A program made the translations under genes and the position numbers. From the NCBI GenBank assembly GCA_963642245.1, contig CAVIFY010000042.1:1-19260 (forward strand): a DNA stretch of 19,260 nt. Reading direction: 5' to 3'. The notes beneath the pieces are model-generated. The model ran no database searches. It saw only the letters and a program-made list of their open reading frames with translations, and was not told the origin of the DNA. Below are positions 12,011 to 19,260 of the stretch, piece by piece (the stretch's first letter is position 1; each line of letters starts with the position of its first letter). Source of the stretch: CAG-217 sp963642245. Lineage in GTDB: Bacteria; Bacillota; Clostridia; Oscillospirales; Acutalibacteraceae.

Positions 12011-13480
12011 ATGGAACTGAAACCCACGAAAGAACAGATCTTGTGGCTGGCCGAGAAGTACAGCACCGTGCCCCTGAGCACCACCTTGCCGGCCACGGTG
12101 ACCCCCACCCAGGTGCTGCAAAAGCTAAAGACCGTCAGCCGCCACTGCTATATGCTGGAGTCCTGCGAGGACAAGGAAAGCTCCGGGCGGTACACCTTCC
12201 TGGGCTTTGACCCCCAGGCGGAGATCCACTGCAAAGACGGCAAGGGCACGGTGATCGACGAGAACGGCTCGCGCACCTTTACCGGCAGCCCAAAGCCCCA
12301 CATTGCCGCCCTGCTGGAGCGGCACAAAAGCCCCCGGCTGCGGGAGCTGCCCACCTTTACCGGCGGGCTGGTAGGCTACTTTGCCTACGACTACGCCAAA
12401 TACAGCGAGCCGCGGCTGGAGCTGACGGCGGCCGAGGACGGCAACTTTAACGATGTGGACCTGATGCTCTTTGACAAGGTGATCGCCTTTGACCATGTGA
12501 AAGAGGAGATCATTCTCATTTTCAATATGAACACCCGCGACCCGGAGGCCGGGTATCGCAGAGGGCAAAAGGAGCTGGAGATCATGTGCCGCCTGGTGGC
12601 GGACAGCCCGGCAGCCCCTCGCCCGCCGAAAGCCCGGCTGCAAGCGGACTTTGCCCCCCAGTTTGACAAGGCCGCCTACACCGCAATGGTGGAGAAAGCC
12701 AAGGGCTATATCCGGGAGGGCGATATTTTCCAGGTGGTGCTCTCAAACAGCCTGAGCGCCAAAATGGAGGGCAGCCTGTTTGACGCCTACCAGATCCTGC
12801 GGCGGCAGAACCCCTCCCCCTATATGTTCTACTTTTCCTCCGACGATATTGAGATCGCCGGTGCCTCGCCGGAAACGCTGGTCAAGCTCACCGACGGCAA
12901 GCTGTTCACCTACCCGCTGGCCGGCACCCGCCCCCGGGGCAAGACCCCCGCAGAGGACGCGGCGCTGGAGGCCGGGCTGCTGCAAGACAAAAAGGAGCTG
13001 AGCGAGCACAATATGCTGGTGGACCTGGGGCGCAACGACCTGGGCCGGGTCAGCGCCTTTGGCTCCGTCAAGGTCAGCGCCTATCACAGAATACTGAAAT
13101 TCAGCCATGTGATGCACATCGGCTCTGAGGTGGAGGGGCAGCTGGCGCCGGGCAAGACCGCGCTGGACGCCATTGAGGCAGTGCTCCCTGCCGGGACCCT
13201 TAGCGGGGCGCCCAAGTTCCGGGCCATGCAGATCATTGACGAGCTGGAGGGCAGCAAGCGGGGCATTTACGGCGGCGCCATCGGCTACATTGACCTGACC
13301 GGCAATATGGACACCTGTATCTCCATTCGCATTGCCTATAAGAAGAACGGGACCGTGTACATTCGCTCCGGCGCCGGGATCGTGGCCGACTCCGTGGCAG
13401 AAAAAGAACATACCGAGTGTATCAACAAGGCCATGGCCGTGGTGCAGGCGGTACGAGAAAGCGCAGGTGACGCCCAATGA
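12011..13480 (+). CDS. trpE: Anthranilate synthase component I
   Basis: The protein has 489 residues from the ATG at 12011, which follows AGGAGCAG; the open frame extends upstream only into the T-box. TrpE converts chorismate, with ammonia from TrpG, to anthranilate. The N-terminal feedback site contains LESCEDKE (49-56), close to the LLES element that binds tryptophan. The chorismate-binding core is intact: REGDIFQVVLSNS (235-247), GASPETLVKL (284-293), LAGTRPRGK (303-311), EHNMLVDLGRNDLGRV (332-347), PAGTLSGAPK (393-402) and the C-terminal RSGAGIVADSVAEKEHTE. It is the first gene of the trp operon and overlaps trpG by 4 bp. Feedback inhibition by Trp is expected in addition to T-box control. 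Confidence 0.96.
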   Translation: MELKPTKEQILWLAEKYSTVPLSTTLPATVTPTQVLQKLKTVSRHCYMLESCEDKESSGRYTFLGFDPQAEIHCKDGKGTVIDENGSRTFTGSPKPHIAALLERHKSPRLRELPTFTGGLVGYFAYDYAKYSEPRLELTAAEDGNFNDVDLMLFDKVIAFDHVKEEIILIFNMNTRDPEAGYRRGQKELEIMCRLVADSPAAPRPPKARLQADFAPQFDKAAYTAMVEKAKGYIREGDIFQVVLSNSLSAKMEGSLFDAYQILRRQNPSPYMFYFSSDDIEIAGASPETLVKLTDGKLFTYPLAGTRPRGKTPAEDAALEAGLLQDKKELSEHNMLVDLGRNDLGRVSAFGSVKVSAYHRILKFSHVMHIGSEVEGQLAPGKTALDAIEAVLPAGTLSGAPKFRAMQIIDELEGSKRGIYGGAIGYIDLTGNMDTCISIRIAYKKNGTVYIRSGAGIVADSVAEKEHTECINKAMAVVQAVRESAGDAQ

Positions 13481-14037
13481 CCCTACTGATCGACAATTAC
13501 GACTCCTTTGCCTACAACCTGTATCAATATGTAGGCAGCCTGGACCCGCAGGTGCAGGTGATCCGCAACGACGACCTGACGGTAGCGGAAATTGAGGCGC
13601 TGCACCCTACGGCGGTGATCCTCTCCCCCGGACCGGGCAGACCGGCAGAGGCCGGGGTGTGCGAGGAACTGATCCGTTCCCTGGCAGGCAAGTGCAAAAT
13701 GCTGGGGGTATGCCTGGGGCACCAGGCCATTTGCGAGGCCTTTGGCGGGCGCATTACCTACGCCAAGGAGCTAATGCACGGCCGGGAGTGCGATATAGAG
13801 ATCACCCGCCCCGGCGGCCTGTTTGCCGGACTGGAAAATCCCATGACCGTGGCCCGCTACCACAGCCTGGCGGCCACAAACCTGCCGGACTGCCTGGAAG
13901 TGACCGCCACAGCGCCGGACGGCGAAATTATGGCGGTGCAGCATAAAGAATATGAGATTTACGGTGTGCAGTTCCACCCGGAGTCGGTGATGACCCCGGA
14001 CGGCCTGCAACTGATCCGCAACTTTTTGGAGGGATAA
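13477..14037 (+). CDS. trpG: Anthranilate synthase component II (glutamine amidotransferase)
   Basis: This 186-residue class I amidotransferase supplies ammonia from glutamine to TrpE. Catalytic Cys79 sits in GVCLGHQAICE and the His/Glu pair H167/E169 in QFHPES. PGPGRP (51-56) is the oxyanion-region motif. It is not fused to TrpD or TrpE, unlike in several other bacteria. The ATGA overlap with trpE supports equal production of the two subunits. It could also serve p-aminobenzoate synthesis, as in Bacillus, but nothing here shows that. Confidence 0.95.
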   Translation: MTLLIDNYDSFAYNLYQYVGSLDPQVQVIRNDDLTVAEIEALHPTAVILSPGPGRPAEAGVCEELIRSLAGKCKMLGVCLGHQAICEAFGGRITYAKELMHGRECDIEITRPGGLFAGLENPMTVARYHSLAATNLPDCLEVTATAPDGEIMAVQHKEYEIYGVQFHPESVMTPDGLQLIRNFLEG

Positions 14038-14039
14038 AT

Positions 14040-15062
14040 ATGATCAAAGAAGCCATTGAAAAGCTGATGAAAGCAGAGAACCTGACCTACGACCAGGTGA
14101 AAGAAAGCGTAGATGAAATCATGACCGGCCAGGCCAGCCCGGCGCTGATCGCCTCCTTCCTCACCGCCCTGTCCATCAAGGGCGAAACAGACGAGGAGAT
14201 CGCCGGGGCTGCCGAGTCCATGCGCTCCAAGGCGCTGCCCCTGGACAGCGACGGCGACATTTTGGACATTGTGGGCACCGGCGGCGACAAGTCCGGCAGC
14301 TTTAACATCTCCACCACCGCAGGTATTATCGCCGCAGCCGCCGGGGTGCGCATTGCCAAGCACGGCAACCGGGCCGCCTCCTCTAAGAGCGGCGCTGCCG
14401 ACTGCCTGGAGGCCCTGGGGGTCAACATCAACGCCAGCAAAGAGACCATGGAGCGTGCCCTGCGGGAGGAGAACATCTGCTTTATGTTCGCCCAAAAGTA
14501 CCACAGCGCCATGAAGTATGTAGCGCCGGTGCGCCGGGAGCTGGGCATTCGCACCATCTTCAATGTGCTTGGCCCGCTGACCAATCCGGCCCACGCCACC
14601 CGTATGGTGCTGGGCGTGTTCAACGCCGATTATGTGGATAAGATCGCTGCCGCGCTCAACCAGCTGGGGGTCACCGACGCCCTGGTGGTGTTTGGCGAGG
14701 ACGGACTGGACGAGATCTCCGCCTGCGGCGAGACCGAGGTGGCGGAGCTGCGCCACGGCAAGGTGGAGCGCTACACCGTAAAGCCGGAGGACTTTGGCCT
14801 GACCCGCTGCACCAAGGCCGACCTGGTGGGCGGCACCGCATTGGAGAACGCAGAGATCACCAAAAATATTCTGCTGGGCAAGTCCACCCCCGCCCAGCGC
14901 ACCGCCGCCGTGCTGAACGCCGGTGCGGCCATCTATGTGGCCATTGACGGCCTGAGCCTGAAAGACGCAATGCAAAAGGCGCAGGATGTGATCGACGACG
15001 GCAGCGCTTACAAAAAGCTGCAAGCCTTTATCCGCATTACCAACGAAGAGGACGACCAATGA
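14040..15062 (+). CDS. trpD: Anthranilate phosphoribosyltransferase
   Basis: This 340-residue protein of normal length transfers the phosphoribosyl group of PRPP to anthranilate. The PRPP-binding motif GTGGDKSGSFN (79-89) and the anthranilate-site motif KHGNRAASSKSGAAD (107-121) are intact. The start has a GGAGGG ribosome binding site that overlaps the end of trpG. The stop overlaps the trpC start (ATGA at 15059-15062). Confidence 0.96.
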   Translation: MIKEAIEKLMKAENLTYDQVKESVDEIMTGQASPALIASFLTALSIKGETDEEIAGAAESMRSKALPLDSDGDILDIVGTGGDKSGSFNISTTAGIIAAAAGVRIAKHGNRAASSKSGAADCLEALGVNINASKETMERALREENICFMFAQKYHSAMKYVAPVRRELGIRTIFNVLGPLTNPAHATRMVLGVFNADYVDKIAAALNQLGVTDALVVFGEDGLDEISACGETEVAELRHGKVERYTVKPEDFGLTRCTKADLVGGTALENAEITKNILLGKSTPAQRTAAVLNAGAAIYVAIDGLSLKDAMQKAQDVIDDGSAYKKLQAFIRITNEEDDQ

Positions 15063-15832
15063 TCTTAGACCAACTGGCAGACGCCACCCGGGCACGCTAT
15101 GCCCGGCGAATGGCCGATACGCCGTTAGAAATTGTAAAAAGCCGTGCCCTGGCGCTGCCCAAAGGGGACTTTGCCTTTGAGCGGGCGCTGGGTGCGCCGG
15201 GGGTCAGCCTGATCTGTGAAGTGAAAAAGGCCAGCCCCTCCAAAGGGCTCATCAGCCCGGACTTCCCTTACCTGGACATTGCCCGGGACTACGCAGCCGC
15301 CGGGGCCGCTGCCATCAGCTGCCTGACGGAGCCGGACTACTTCTTAGGGGACGACCGATACCTGCAAGAGATCGCCGGGGCAGTGTCCATTCCCGTGCTG
15401 CGCAAGGACTTTACCCTCTATGACTACCAGATCTACGAGGCCAAGGTGCTGGGCGCCCAGGCGGTGCTGCTGATCTGTGCCCTGCTGGACACGGACACCC
15501 TGCGCCGGTATATCGAGGTTTGCGACACGCTGGGGCTGTCCGCCCTGGTGGAGGCCCACGACGACCGAGAGATCGCCAGCGCGCTGGCTGCCGGTGCCCG
15601 GGTGATCGGGGTCAACAATCGGAACCTAAAGGACTTTACCGTAGATGTGCACAACAGCAGCCGCTACCGGGCGCTGGTGCCGGAAAATGTGCGCTTTGTG
15701 TCCGAAAGCGGCATTACCACCCCGGCGGATATAGAGGTACTGCGCCAAAACGGCACGGACGCCGCCCTGATCGGCGAGGCGCTGATGCGCGCCCCGGACC
15801 GGCGGGCAGCGGTGGAGGCCCTGCTGAAATGA
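15059..15832 (+). CDS. trpC: Indole-3-glycerol phosphate synthase
   Basis: This 257-residue TIM-barrel enzyme closes the ring of CdRP to indole-3-glycerol phosphate. Catalytic residues are visible: E54 and K56 in CEVKKASPSKG, K116 in LRKDF, E165 in LVEAH, N186 in GVNNRNL and S217 in VSESGI. The length is that of a monofunctional TrpC, not fused to TrpF as in enterobacteria. It overlaps its two neighbours by 4 bp each. Confidence 0.96.
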   Translation: MILDQLADATRARYARRMADTPLEIVKSRALALPKGDFAFERALGAPGVSLICEVKKASPSKGLISPDFPYLDIARDYAAAGAAAISCLTEPDYFLGDDRYLQEIAGAVSIPVLRKDFTLYDYQIYEAKVLGAQAVLLICALLDTDTLRRYIEVCDTLGLSALVEAHDDREIASALAAGARVIGVNNRNLKDFTVDVHNSSRYRALVPENVRFVSESGITTPADIEVLRQNGTDAALIGEALMRAPDRRAAVEALLK

Positions 15833-16416
15833 CCAAGATCAAAATTTGCGGCCTGCGCACCCCGGCAGACATTGCCGCCGCCAACGAGAGCCGCCCGGAC
15901 TATATCGGCTTTATCCTCTCCCCCGGCTATCGCCGCAGCATAACCAAAGAGCAGGCGCTGGCGCTGCGAGAACAGCTGGACCCGGGCATTGTGCCGGTGG
16001 GCGTGTTCGTCAATGCACCCACGGACTACATTCAGTCTTGCGTGGACTGCGGGGCCATCGCTGTGGTTCAGTTCCACGGACAGGAAAGCCCGGCAGACTG
16101 CGCCGCCGTCCACGGGGCAGAGAAAATCAAGGTCTTTGTTACCGGCGAGGACCAACCGGCGCCAATCGACAGCTACCCGGTGGACTACCTGCTGTTTGAC
16201 AGCGGGCGGGGCGACGGCATTGCCCCCAAAGATCGACAGATCCCCCCCTGCGACCGGCCGTTCTTCCTGGCCGGGGGGCTGAACACGGAGAACATGGCAG
16301 AAACCATTGCCGCCTTTTCTCCCTACGGCGTAGACCTAAGCTCCGCCGCAGAGACAAACGGCGTGAAAGATAAAAACAAAATGCAAAAACTGGTAAGGAG
16401 CGTACACCATGAGTAA
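15829..16416 (+). CDS. trpF: Phosphoribosylanthranilate isomerase
   Basis: This 195-residue TIM-barrel isomerase converts PRA to CdRP. The general base Cys7 is in KIKICGL and the general acid D124 in LLFDSGRGDG. The phosphate-binding end GVDLSSAAETNGVKD (167-181) is close to the usual GVDVSSGVE..G.KD. The ATG at 15829 overlaps the trpC stop. The frame stays open far upstream, but that part lies within trpC and is not coding. GGAGG precedes the start. Confidence 0.95.
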   Translation: MTKIKICGLRTPADIAAANESRPDYIGFILSPGYRRSITKEQALALREQLDPGIVPVGVFVNAPTDYIQSCVDCGAIAVVQFHGQESPADCAAVHGAEKIKVFVTGEDQPAPIDSYPVDYLLFDSGRGDGIAPKDRQIPPCDRPFFLAGGLNTENMAETIAAFSPYGVDLSSAAETNGVKDKNKMQKLVRSVHHE

Positions 16417-17593
16417 AGGCAGATACGGCATTCACGGCGGGCAATACATTCCCGAGACCCTGATGCACGAGATCGAAAATTTGGAAAAAGCATACGAGCA
16501 TTACAAAAACGACCCGGACTTTTGCGCCGAGCTGGACACCCTGAACCGGGAATACGCCGGTCGTCCCAGCCTGCTGTACTATGCAGAGAAGATGACCAAG
16601 GACCTGGGCGGTGCCAAGATCTACTTAAAGCGAGAGGACCTGAACCACACCGGCTCCCACAAGATCAACAATGTACTGGGCCAGTGCCTGCTGGCCAAGC
16701 GCCTGGGCAAGACCCGGGTGATCGCCGAGACCGGCGCCGGGCAGCACGGCGTAGCCACCGCCACCGCCGCCGCGCTGATGGGACTGGAGTGCGAGATCTT
16801 TATGGGCGAGGAGGACACCATTCGCCAGGCGCTGAACTGCTACCGTATGGAGCTGCTGGGGGCCAAGGTGCACCCGGTCAAGAGCGGCACCCGCACCTTA
16901 AAGGACGCAGTGAACGAGGCCATGCGGGAGTGGGTCAGCCGGGTAGACGATACCCTGTATGTGCTGGGCTCCGTGATGGGTCCCCACCCCTATCCCATGA
17001 TCGTCCGTGACTTCCAGAGCATTATCGGCAAAGAGGCGCGCCAGCAGATCCTGGAAAAAGAGGGGCGCCTGCCGGACGCGGTGCTGGCCTGCGTAGGCGG
17101 CGGCTCCAACGCTATGGGTATCTTCCACGAGTTTATCCCGGACGAGGGCGTGCAGCTGATCGGCTGTGAGGCTGCCGGTAAGGGCGTGGACACCGCCATG
17201 AACGCCGCCACCATGGCCTGCGGCAGCGAGGGTGTGTTCCACGGCATGAAGTCCTACTTCTGCCAAAACGAGTTTGGCCAGATCGCGCCGGTGTACTCCA
17301 TCAGCGCCGGGCTGGACTACCCGGGCGTTGGGCCGGAGCACGCCTACCTGCACGACATTGACCGTGCCCAGTATGTGCCCGTCACCGACGACCAGGCGGT
17401 AGACGCCTTTGAGTACATTGCCCGCACCGAGGGCATTATCTGCGCCATTGAGTCCGCCCACGCGGTGGCCTACGCCATGGAGCTGGCGCCTAAGATGAGC
17501 AAGGACCAAATTATGATCGTGAATTTGTCCGGCCGCGGCGATAAGGATGTGGCCGCCATTGCAAGATACAGGGGGATCGATTTACATGAATAA
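16409..17593 (+). CDS. trpB: Tryptophan synthase beta chain
   Basis: This 394-residue PLP enzyme joins indole with serine. The Schiff-base lysine K85 is in LNHTGSHKINN. The indole-site ETGAGQHG (107-114) and the PLP phosphate cup GGGSNAMG are present, and the C-terminal region has NLSGRGDKD. It is of the TrpB1 type, which works with a TrpA partner, and trpA follows directly. It overlaps trpF and trpA by 8 bp each. The ribosome binding site is AAGGAG. Confidence 0.97.
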   Translation: MSKGRYGIHGGQYIPETLMHEIENLEKAYEHYKNDPDFCAELDTLNREYAGRPSLLYYAEKMTKDLGGAKIYLKREDLNHTGSHKINNVLGQCLLAKRLGKTRVIAETGAGQHGVATATAAALMGLECEIFMGEEDTIRQALNCYRMELLGAKVHPVKSGTRTLKDAVNEAMREWVSRVDDTLYVLGSVMGPHPYPMIVRDFQSIIGKEARQQILEKEGRLPDAVLACVGGGSNAMGIFHEFIPDEGVQLIGCEAAGKGVDTAMNAATMACGSEGVFHGMKSYFCQNEFGQIAPVYSISAGLDYPGVGPEHAYLHDIDRAQYVPVTDDQAVDAFEYIARTEGIICAIESAHAVAYAMELAPKMSKDQIMIVNLSGRGDKDVAAIARYRGIDLHE

Positions 17594-18362
17594 GAATATT
17601 GCGTCTGCATTTGAGAACAAAAAGGCATTCATCGGCTTTGTCACCGCCGGTGACCCAGACCTGGACACCAGCCGCCAAATCCTCTTAGAGATGGCAAAGA
17701 GCGGCTGCGATTTGATCGAGGTGGGCATTCCCTTCTCCGATCCCATTGCGGAGGGGCCGGTGATCCAGGAGGCCAACATTCGCGCCCTGGCCCAGGGAGT
17801 CACCACGGACAAGGTGTTTGACCTGGTGGCGGAGGTATCTGCCCAAATTGACATTCCCCTGGTGTTTATGACCTACCTGAATGTGCTGTTCCGCTACGGC
17901 TACGACCGGTTTTGTCAGCGGGCGGCAGACAGCGGTATCTCCGGCGTGATCGTGCCGGACCTGCCCTATGAGGAGAAGCACGAGCTGTCCGATATTGCCA
18001 AGAAGTACGGCATTGCCGTGATCTCGCTGGTGGCGCCCACCAGCCACGAGCGGGTCAAGATGATCGCCAAGGAGGCAGAGGGGTTCCTGTACCAGGTGTC
18101 CTCCCTGGGGGTGACCGGCACCCGCAGCAAGATCGAGACCGATGTGGCCGCCGTTACCCAGCTGGCCCGCCAGGTGAGCGATGTGCCGGTGGCTGTGGGC
18201 TTTGGCATTCACACCCCGGAGCAGGCCGCCCAAATGGCCCAATTCGCCGATGGGGTGATCGTGGGTTCCGGCATTGTGGAGCTGGTGGCCCGGTACGGCA
18301 AGGACGCCCCGGCAAAAGTGGGCGCCTATGTGGCGGAGATGAAAGCCGCCCTGACGGAATAA
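17586..18362 (+). CDS. trpA: Tryptophan synthase alpha chain
   Basis: The 258-residue TIM-barrel subunit cleaves indole-3-glycerol phosphate and channels indole to TrpB. Catalytic E45 lies in LIEVGIPFSDP. The second acid, Asp60 in E. coli, is glutamate here (E56 in PIAEGP); I believe this occurs in other Firmicutes, so it is probably still active. The ATG at 17586 is chosen because GGGGGAT lies at the right distance and the upstream part of the frame is inside trpB. It is the last gene of the operon. Confidence 0.95.
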   Translation: MNKNIASAFENKKAFIGFVTAGDPDLDTSRQILLEMAKSGCDLIEVGIPFSDPIAEGPVIQEANIRALAQGVTTDKVFDLVAEVSAQIDIPLVFMTYLNVLFRYGYDRFCQRAADSGISGVIVPDLPYEEKHELSDIAKKYGIAVISLVAPTSHERVKMIAKEAEGFLYQVSSLGVTGTRSKIETDVAAVTQLARQVSDVPVAVGFGIHTPEQAAQMAQFADGVIVGSGIVELVARYGKDAPAKVGAYVAEMKAALTE

Positions 18363-18384
18363 CAAAAACCATATATAATAGAAA

Positions 18385-18415
18385 GGGACGACCGCCGGTG
18401 TGGCCGTCCTTTTTG
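18385..18415 (+). terminator. Intrinsic terminator of the trp operon
   Basis: GGACGACC (18386-18393) pairs with GGCCGTCC (18402-18409), with one mismatch and an 8-nt loop, and TTTTT follows. The next promoter starts only a few bases downstream. Confidence 0.78.
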
Positions 18416-18416
18416 C

Positions 18417-18445
18417 TTGCAATTCCCGGCAAAATCCGCTACAAT
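18417..18445 (+). promoter_or_regulatory. Promoter of the lipoprotein gene
   Basis: TTGCAA (18417-18422) and TACAAT (18440-18445) are spaced by 17 bp, giving a start near 18452 and a leader of about 24 nt. Confidence 0.72.
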
Positions 18446-18475
18446 GAGGGCAAAGAGGAAACGAGGTGCCCAACT

Positions 18476-19102
18476 ATGCAAAAATGCGCAAAGTCCATTC
18501 TCATTTTGTTGCCCACCGCCGCCGTGCTCTTTCTGCTGACGGCTGCCCTGCTGCTGGGACTTACCGGCTGCGCCGATAACAACGAAACACCCACAACCCC
18601 GGCCACAGAGCCCACCACGGCGGAGACCACCGCTGCGCCCACCACGCCGGCCACCCTGCAAGCGCCGGTGATGGAGACGGAGGACTGGGACGCCTATACC
18701 CCCGCCAAATACCAGGGCAAAGAGCAGCTGCCGGTGACCCTGGACCTGACCGCCGACCTGACCGCCCAGGACACCATCCTGTACCGGGACGGCAGCAAAT
18801 ATGCAGAGCTGGTAGGCGTGATCGTGCCTGCCAAAGACCAGACCGCCTTTGACAACCTGGCGCTGAACAAAGACTACAACGGCGTGGAATATAAAGAAAA
18901 AGGCACCGGCACCCTGCCAAACGGCACCCGCTATACCTATATTATGAGCGACCTGCCCACAGAGACCGGCAGCTGGTACGCCTATTGCTACGCCCTGCCC
19001 GCCGGGGACAACCTGTTGCTGCTGACCCTGTATAAAACAGAAAAGCAGTCCGCCCTTTCCCCCGCCGACGCCGCCCTGCTGCAAAGCGCCCGGGTGGGAT
19101 AA
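18476..19102 (+). CDS. Secreted lipoprotein with Thr-rich linker, function unknown
   Basis: The protein has 208 residues from the ATG at 18476, preceded by GAGGTG; the upstream open frame crosses the promoter and terminator. A lipoprotein signal peptide is clear: basic MQKCAK, a hydrophobic core (8-29) and the lipobox LTGC with C32. A Thr/Pro/Ala-rich linker (36-60) follows, then a soluble domain (about 62-208) with repeated short charged and aromatic stretches. It should be anchored to the outer face of the membrane. I do not recognise the domain. The gene stands alone after the trp operon with its own promoter, so a role in tryptophan metabolism is not implied. Confidence 0.82.
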   Translation: MQKCAKSILILLPTAAVLFLLTAALLLGLTGCADNNETPTTPATEPTTAETTAAPTTPATLQAPVMETEDWDAYTPAKYQGKEQLPVTLDLTADLTAQDTILYRDGSKYAELVGVIVPAKDQTAFDNLALNKDYNGVEYKEKGTGTLPNGTRYTYIMSDLPTETGSWYAYCYALPAGDNLLLLTLYKTEKQSALSPADAALLQSARVG

Positions 19103-19136
19103 GCCAAGTACCGTATCTTTTTCATAACCAAACACC

Positions 19137-19226
19137 GCGGGCGGCAGATTGCCGCCCCTACGATAAACCTTTTTGCCTCCCTTGTAAAGGGAGGTGGCTG
19201 CGAGTGTGCGAGCAGACGGAGGGATT
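19137..19226. repeat. Intergenic repeat (hairpin element plus forward unit)
   Basis: A CGGGCGGC...GCCGCCCCTAC element (19137-19161) is followed by a forward unit (19175-19226) with CTCCCTT/AAGGGAG, central hairpin TGCGAG/TGCGAGCA-like, and end GACGGAGGGATT. The last bases of the window, ACAGTCC-CCC-GGACTGT (19244-19260), form another hairpin that may belong to a further module cut by the window edge. No gene is seen in 19103-19260. Confidence 0.8.
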
Positions 19227-19260
19227 GATGCACTCGCTACGAAACAGTCCCCCGGACTGT

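Noticed and set aside
13959..15095. A 378-codon minus-strand open frame opposite trpD
   Set aside because: Antisense shadow of trpD; no recognisable protein.
17586..18362. TrpA with Glu instead of the E. coli Asp60 as an inactive subunit
   Set aside because: The change is conservative, I believe it occurs in other Firmicutes, and the rest of the operon is intact.

Overview
The window looks like a chromosomal segment of a moderately high-GC Clostridia member, probably Oscillospirales/Ruminococcaceae-like. The reasons are the GGGtGRT/NifU-like gene pair, a T-box in front of a complete trp operon, SigA-type promoters with 17-bp spacers, strong AGGAGG-type ribosome binding sites, and many copies of a CTCCCTTGTAAAGGGAG-type palindromic intergenic repeat. 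This placement is an inference; no rRNA or tRNA gene is present.

Left part (1-6250): after a composite repeat comes azlCD, a branched-chain amino acid exporter, with its own promoter and terminator. Next is an AT-rich island (about 1430-2600) holding a membrane-anchored HNH nuclease-like gene. Its promoter starts a roughly 170-nt leader that folds into a long hairpin and then an intrinsic-terminator-like hairpin just before the ribosome binding site. Facing it on the minus strand is a compact operon, tetR-histidine kinase-response regulator, with a good promoter overlapped by two inverted repeats. An orphan PqqD-like (RRE-fold) gene follows, also on the minus strand.

Middle part (6250-11710): an apparently highly expressed pair encodes an IscU/NifU-like Fe-S scaffold protein and a GGGtGRT protein. 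Beyond a repeat cluster, an XRE-type regulator diverges from a small membrane-protein operon (a T/P-rich linker protein and a zinc-ribbon protein); the shared intergenic space carries a perfect 15-bp inverted-repeat pair. Then come an L-lactate/malate dehydrogenase family gene, whose specificity-loop residue is of the malate type, and a divergent type-I-like L-asparaginase.

Right part (11650-18415): a complete, translationally coupled tryptophan operon trpEGDCFBA. It is controlled by a T-box with a UGG (Trp) specifier and a UGGC tRNA-acceptor sequence. Its promoter lies inside the 3' end of the asparaginase gene, and a terminator follows trpA. The window ends with a secreted lipoprotein gene and another repeat copy. 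Amino-acid handling (export, asparagine hydrolysis, Trp synthesis) recurs across the window, but the loci have separate promoters and look independent. The least-explained items are the structured leader plus HNH gene, the NifU-like/GGGtGRT pair, the orphan PqqD and the structured repeat family.
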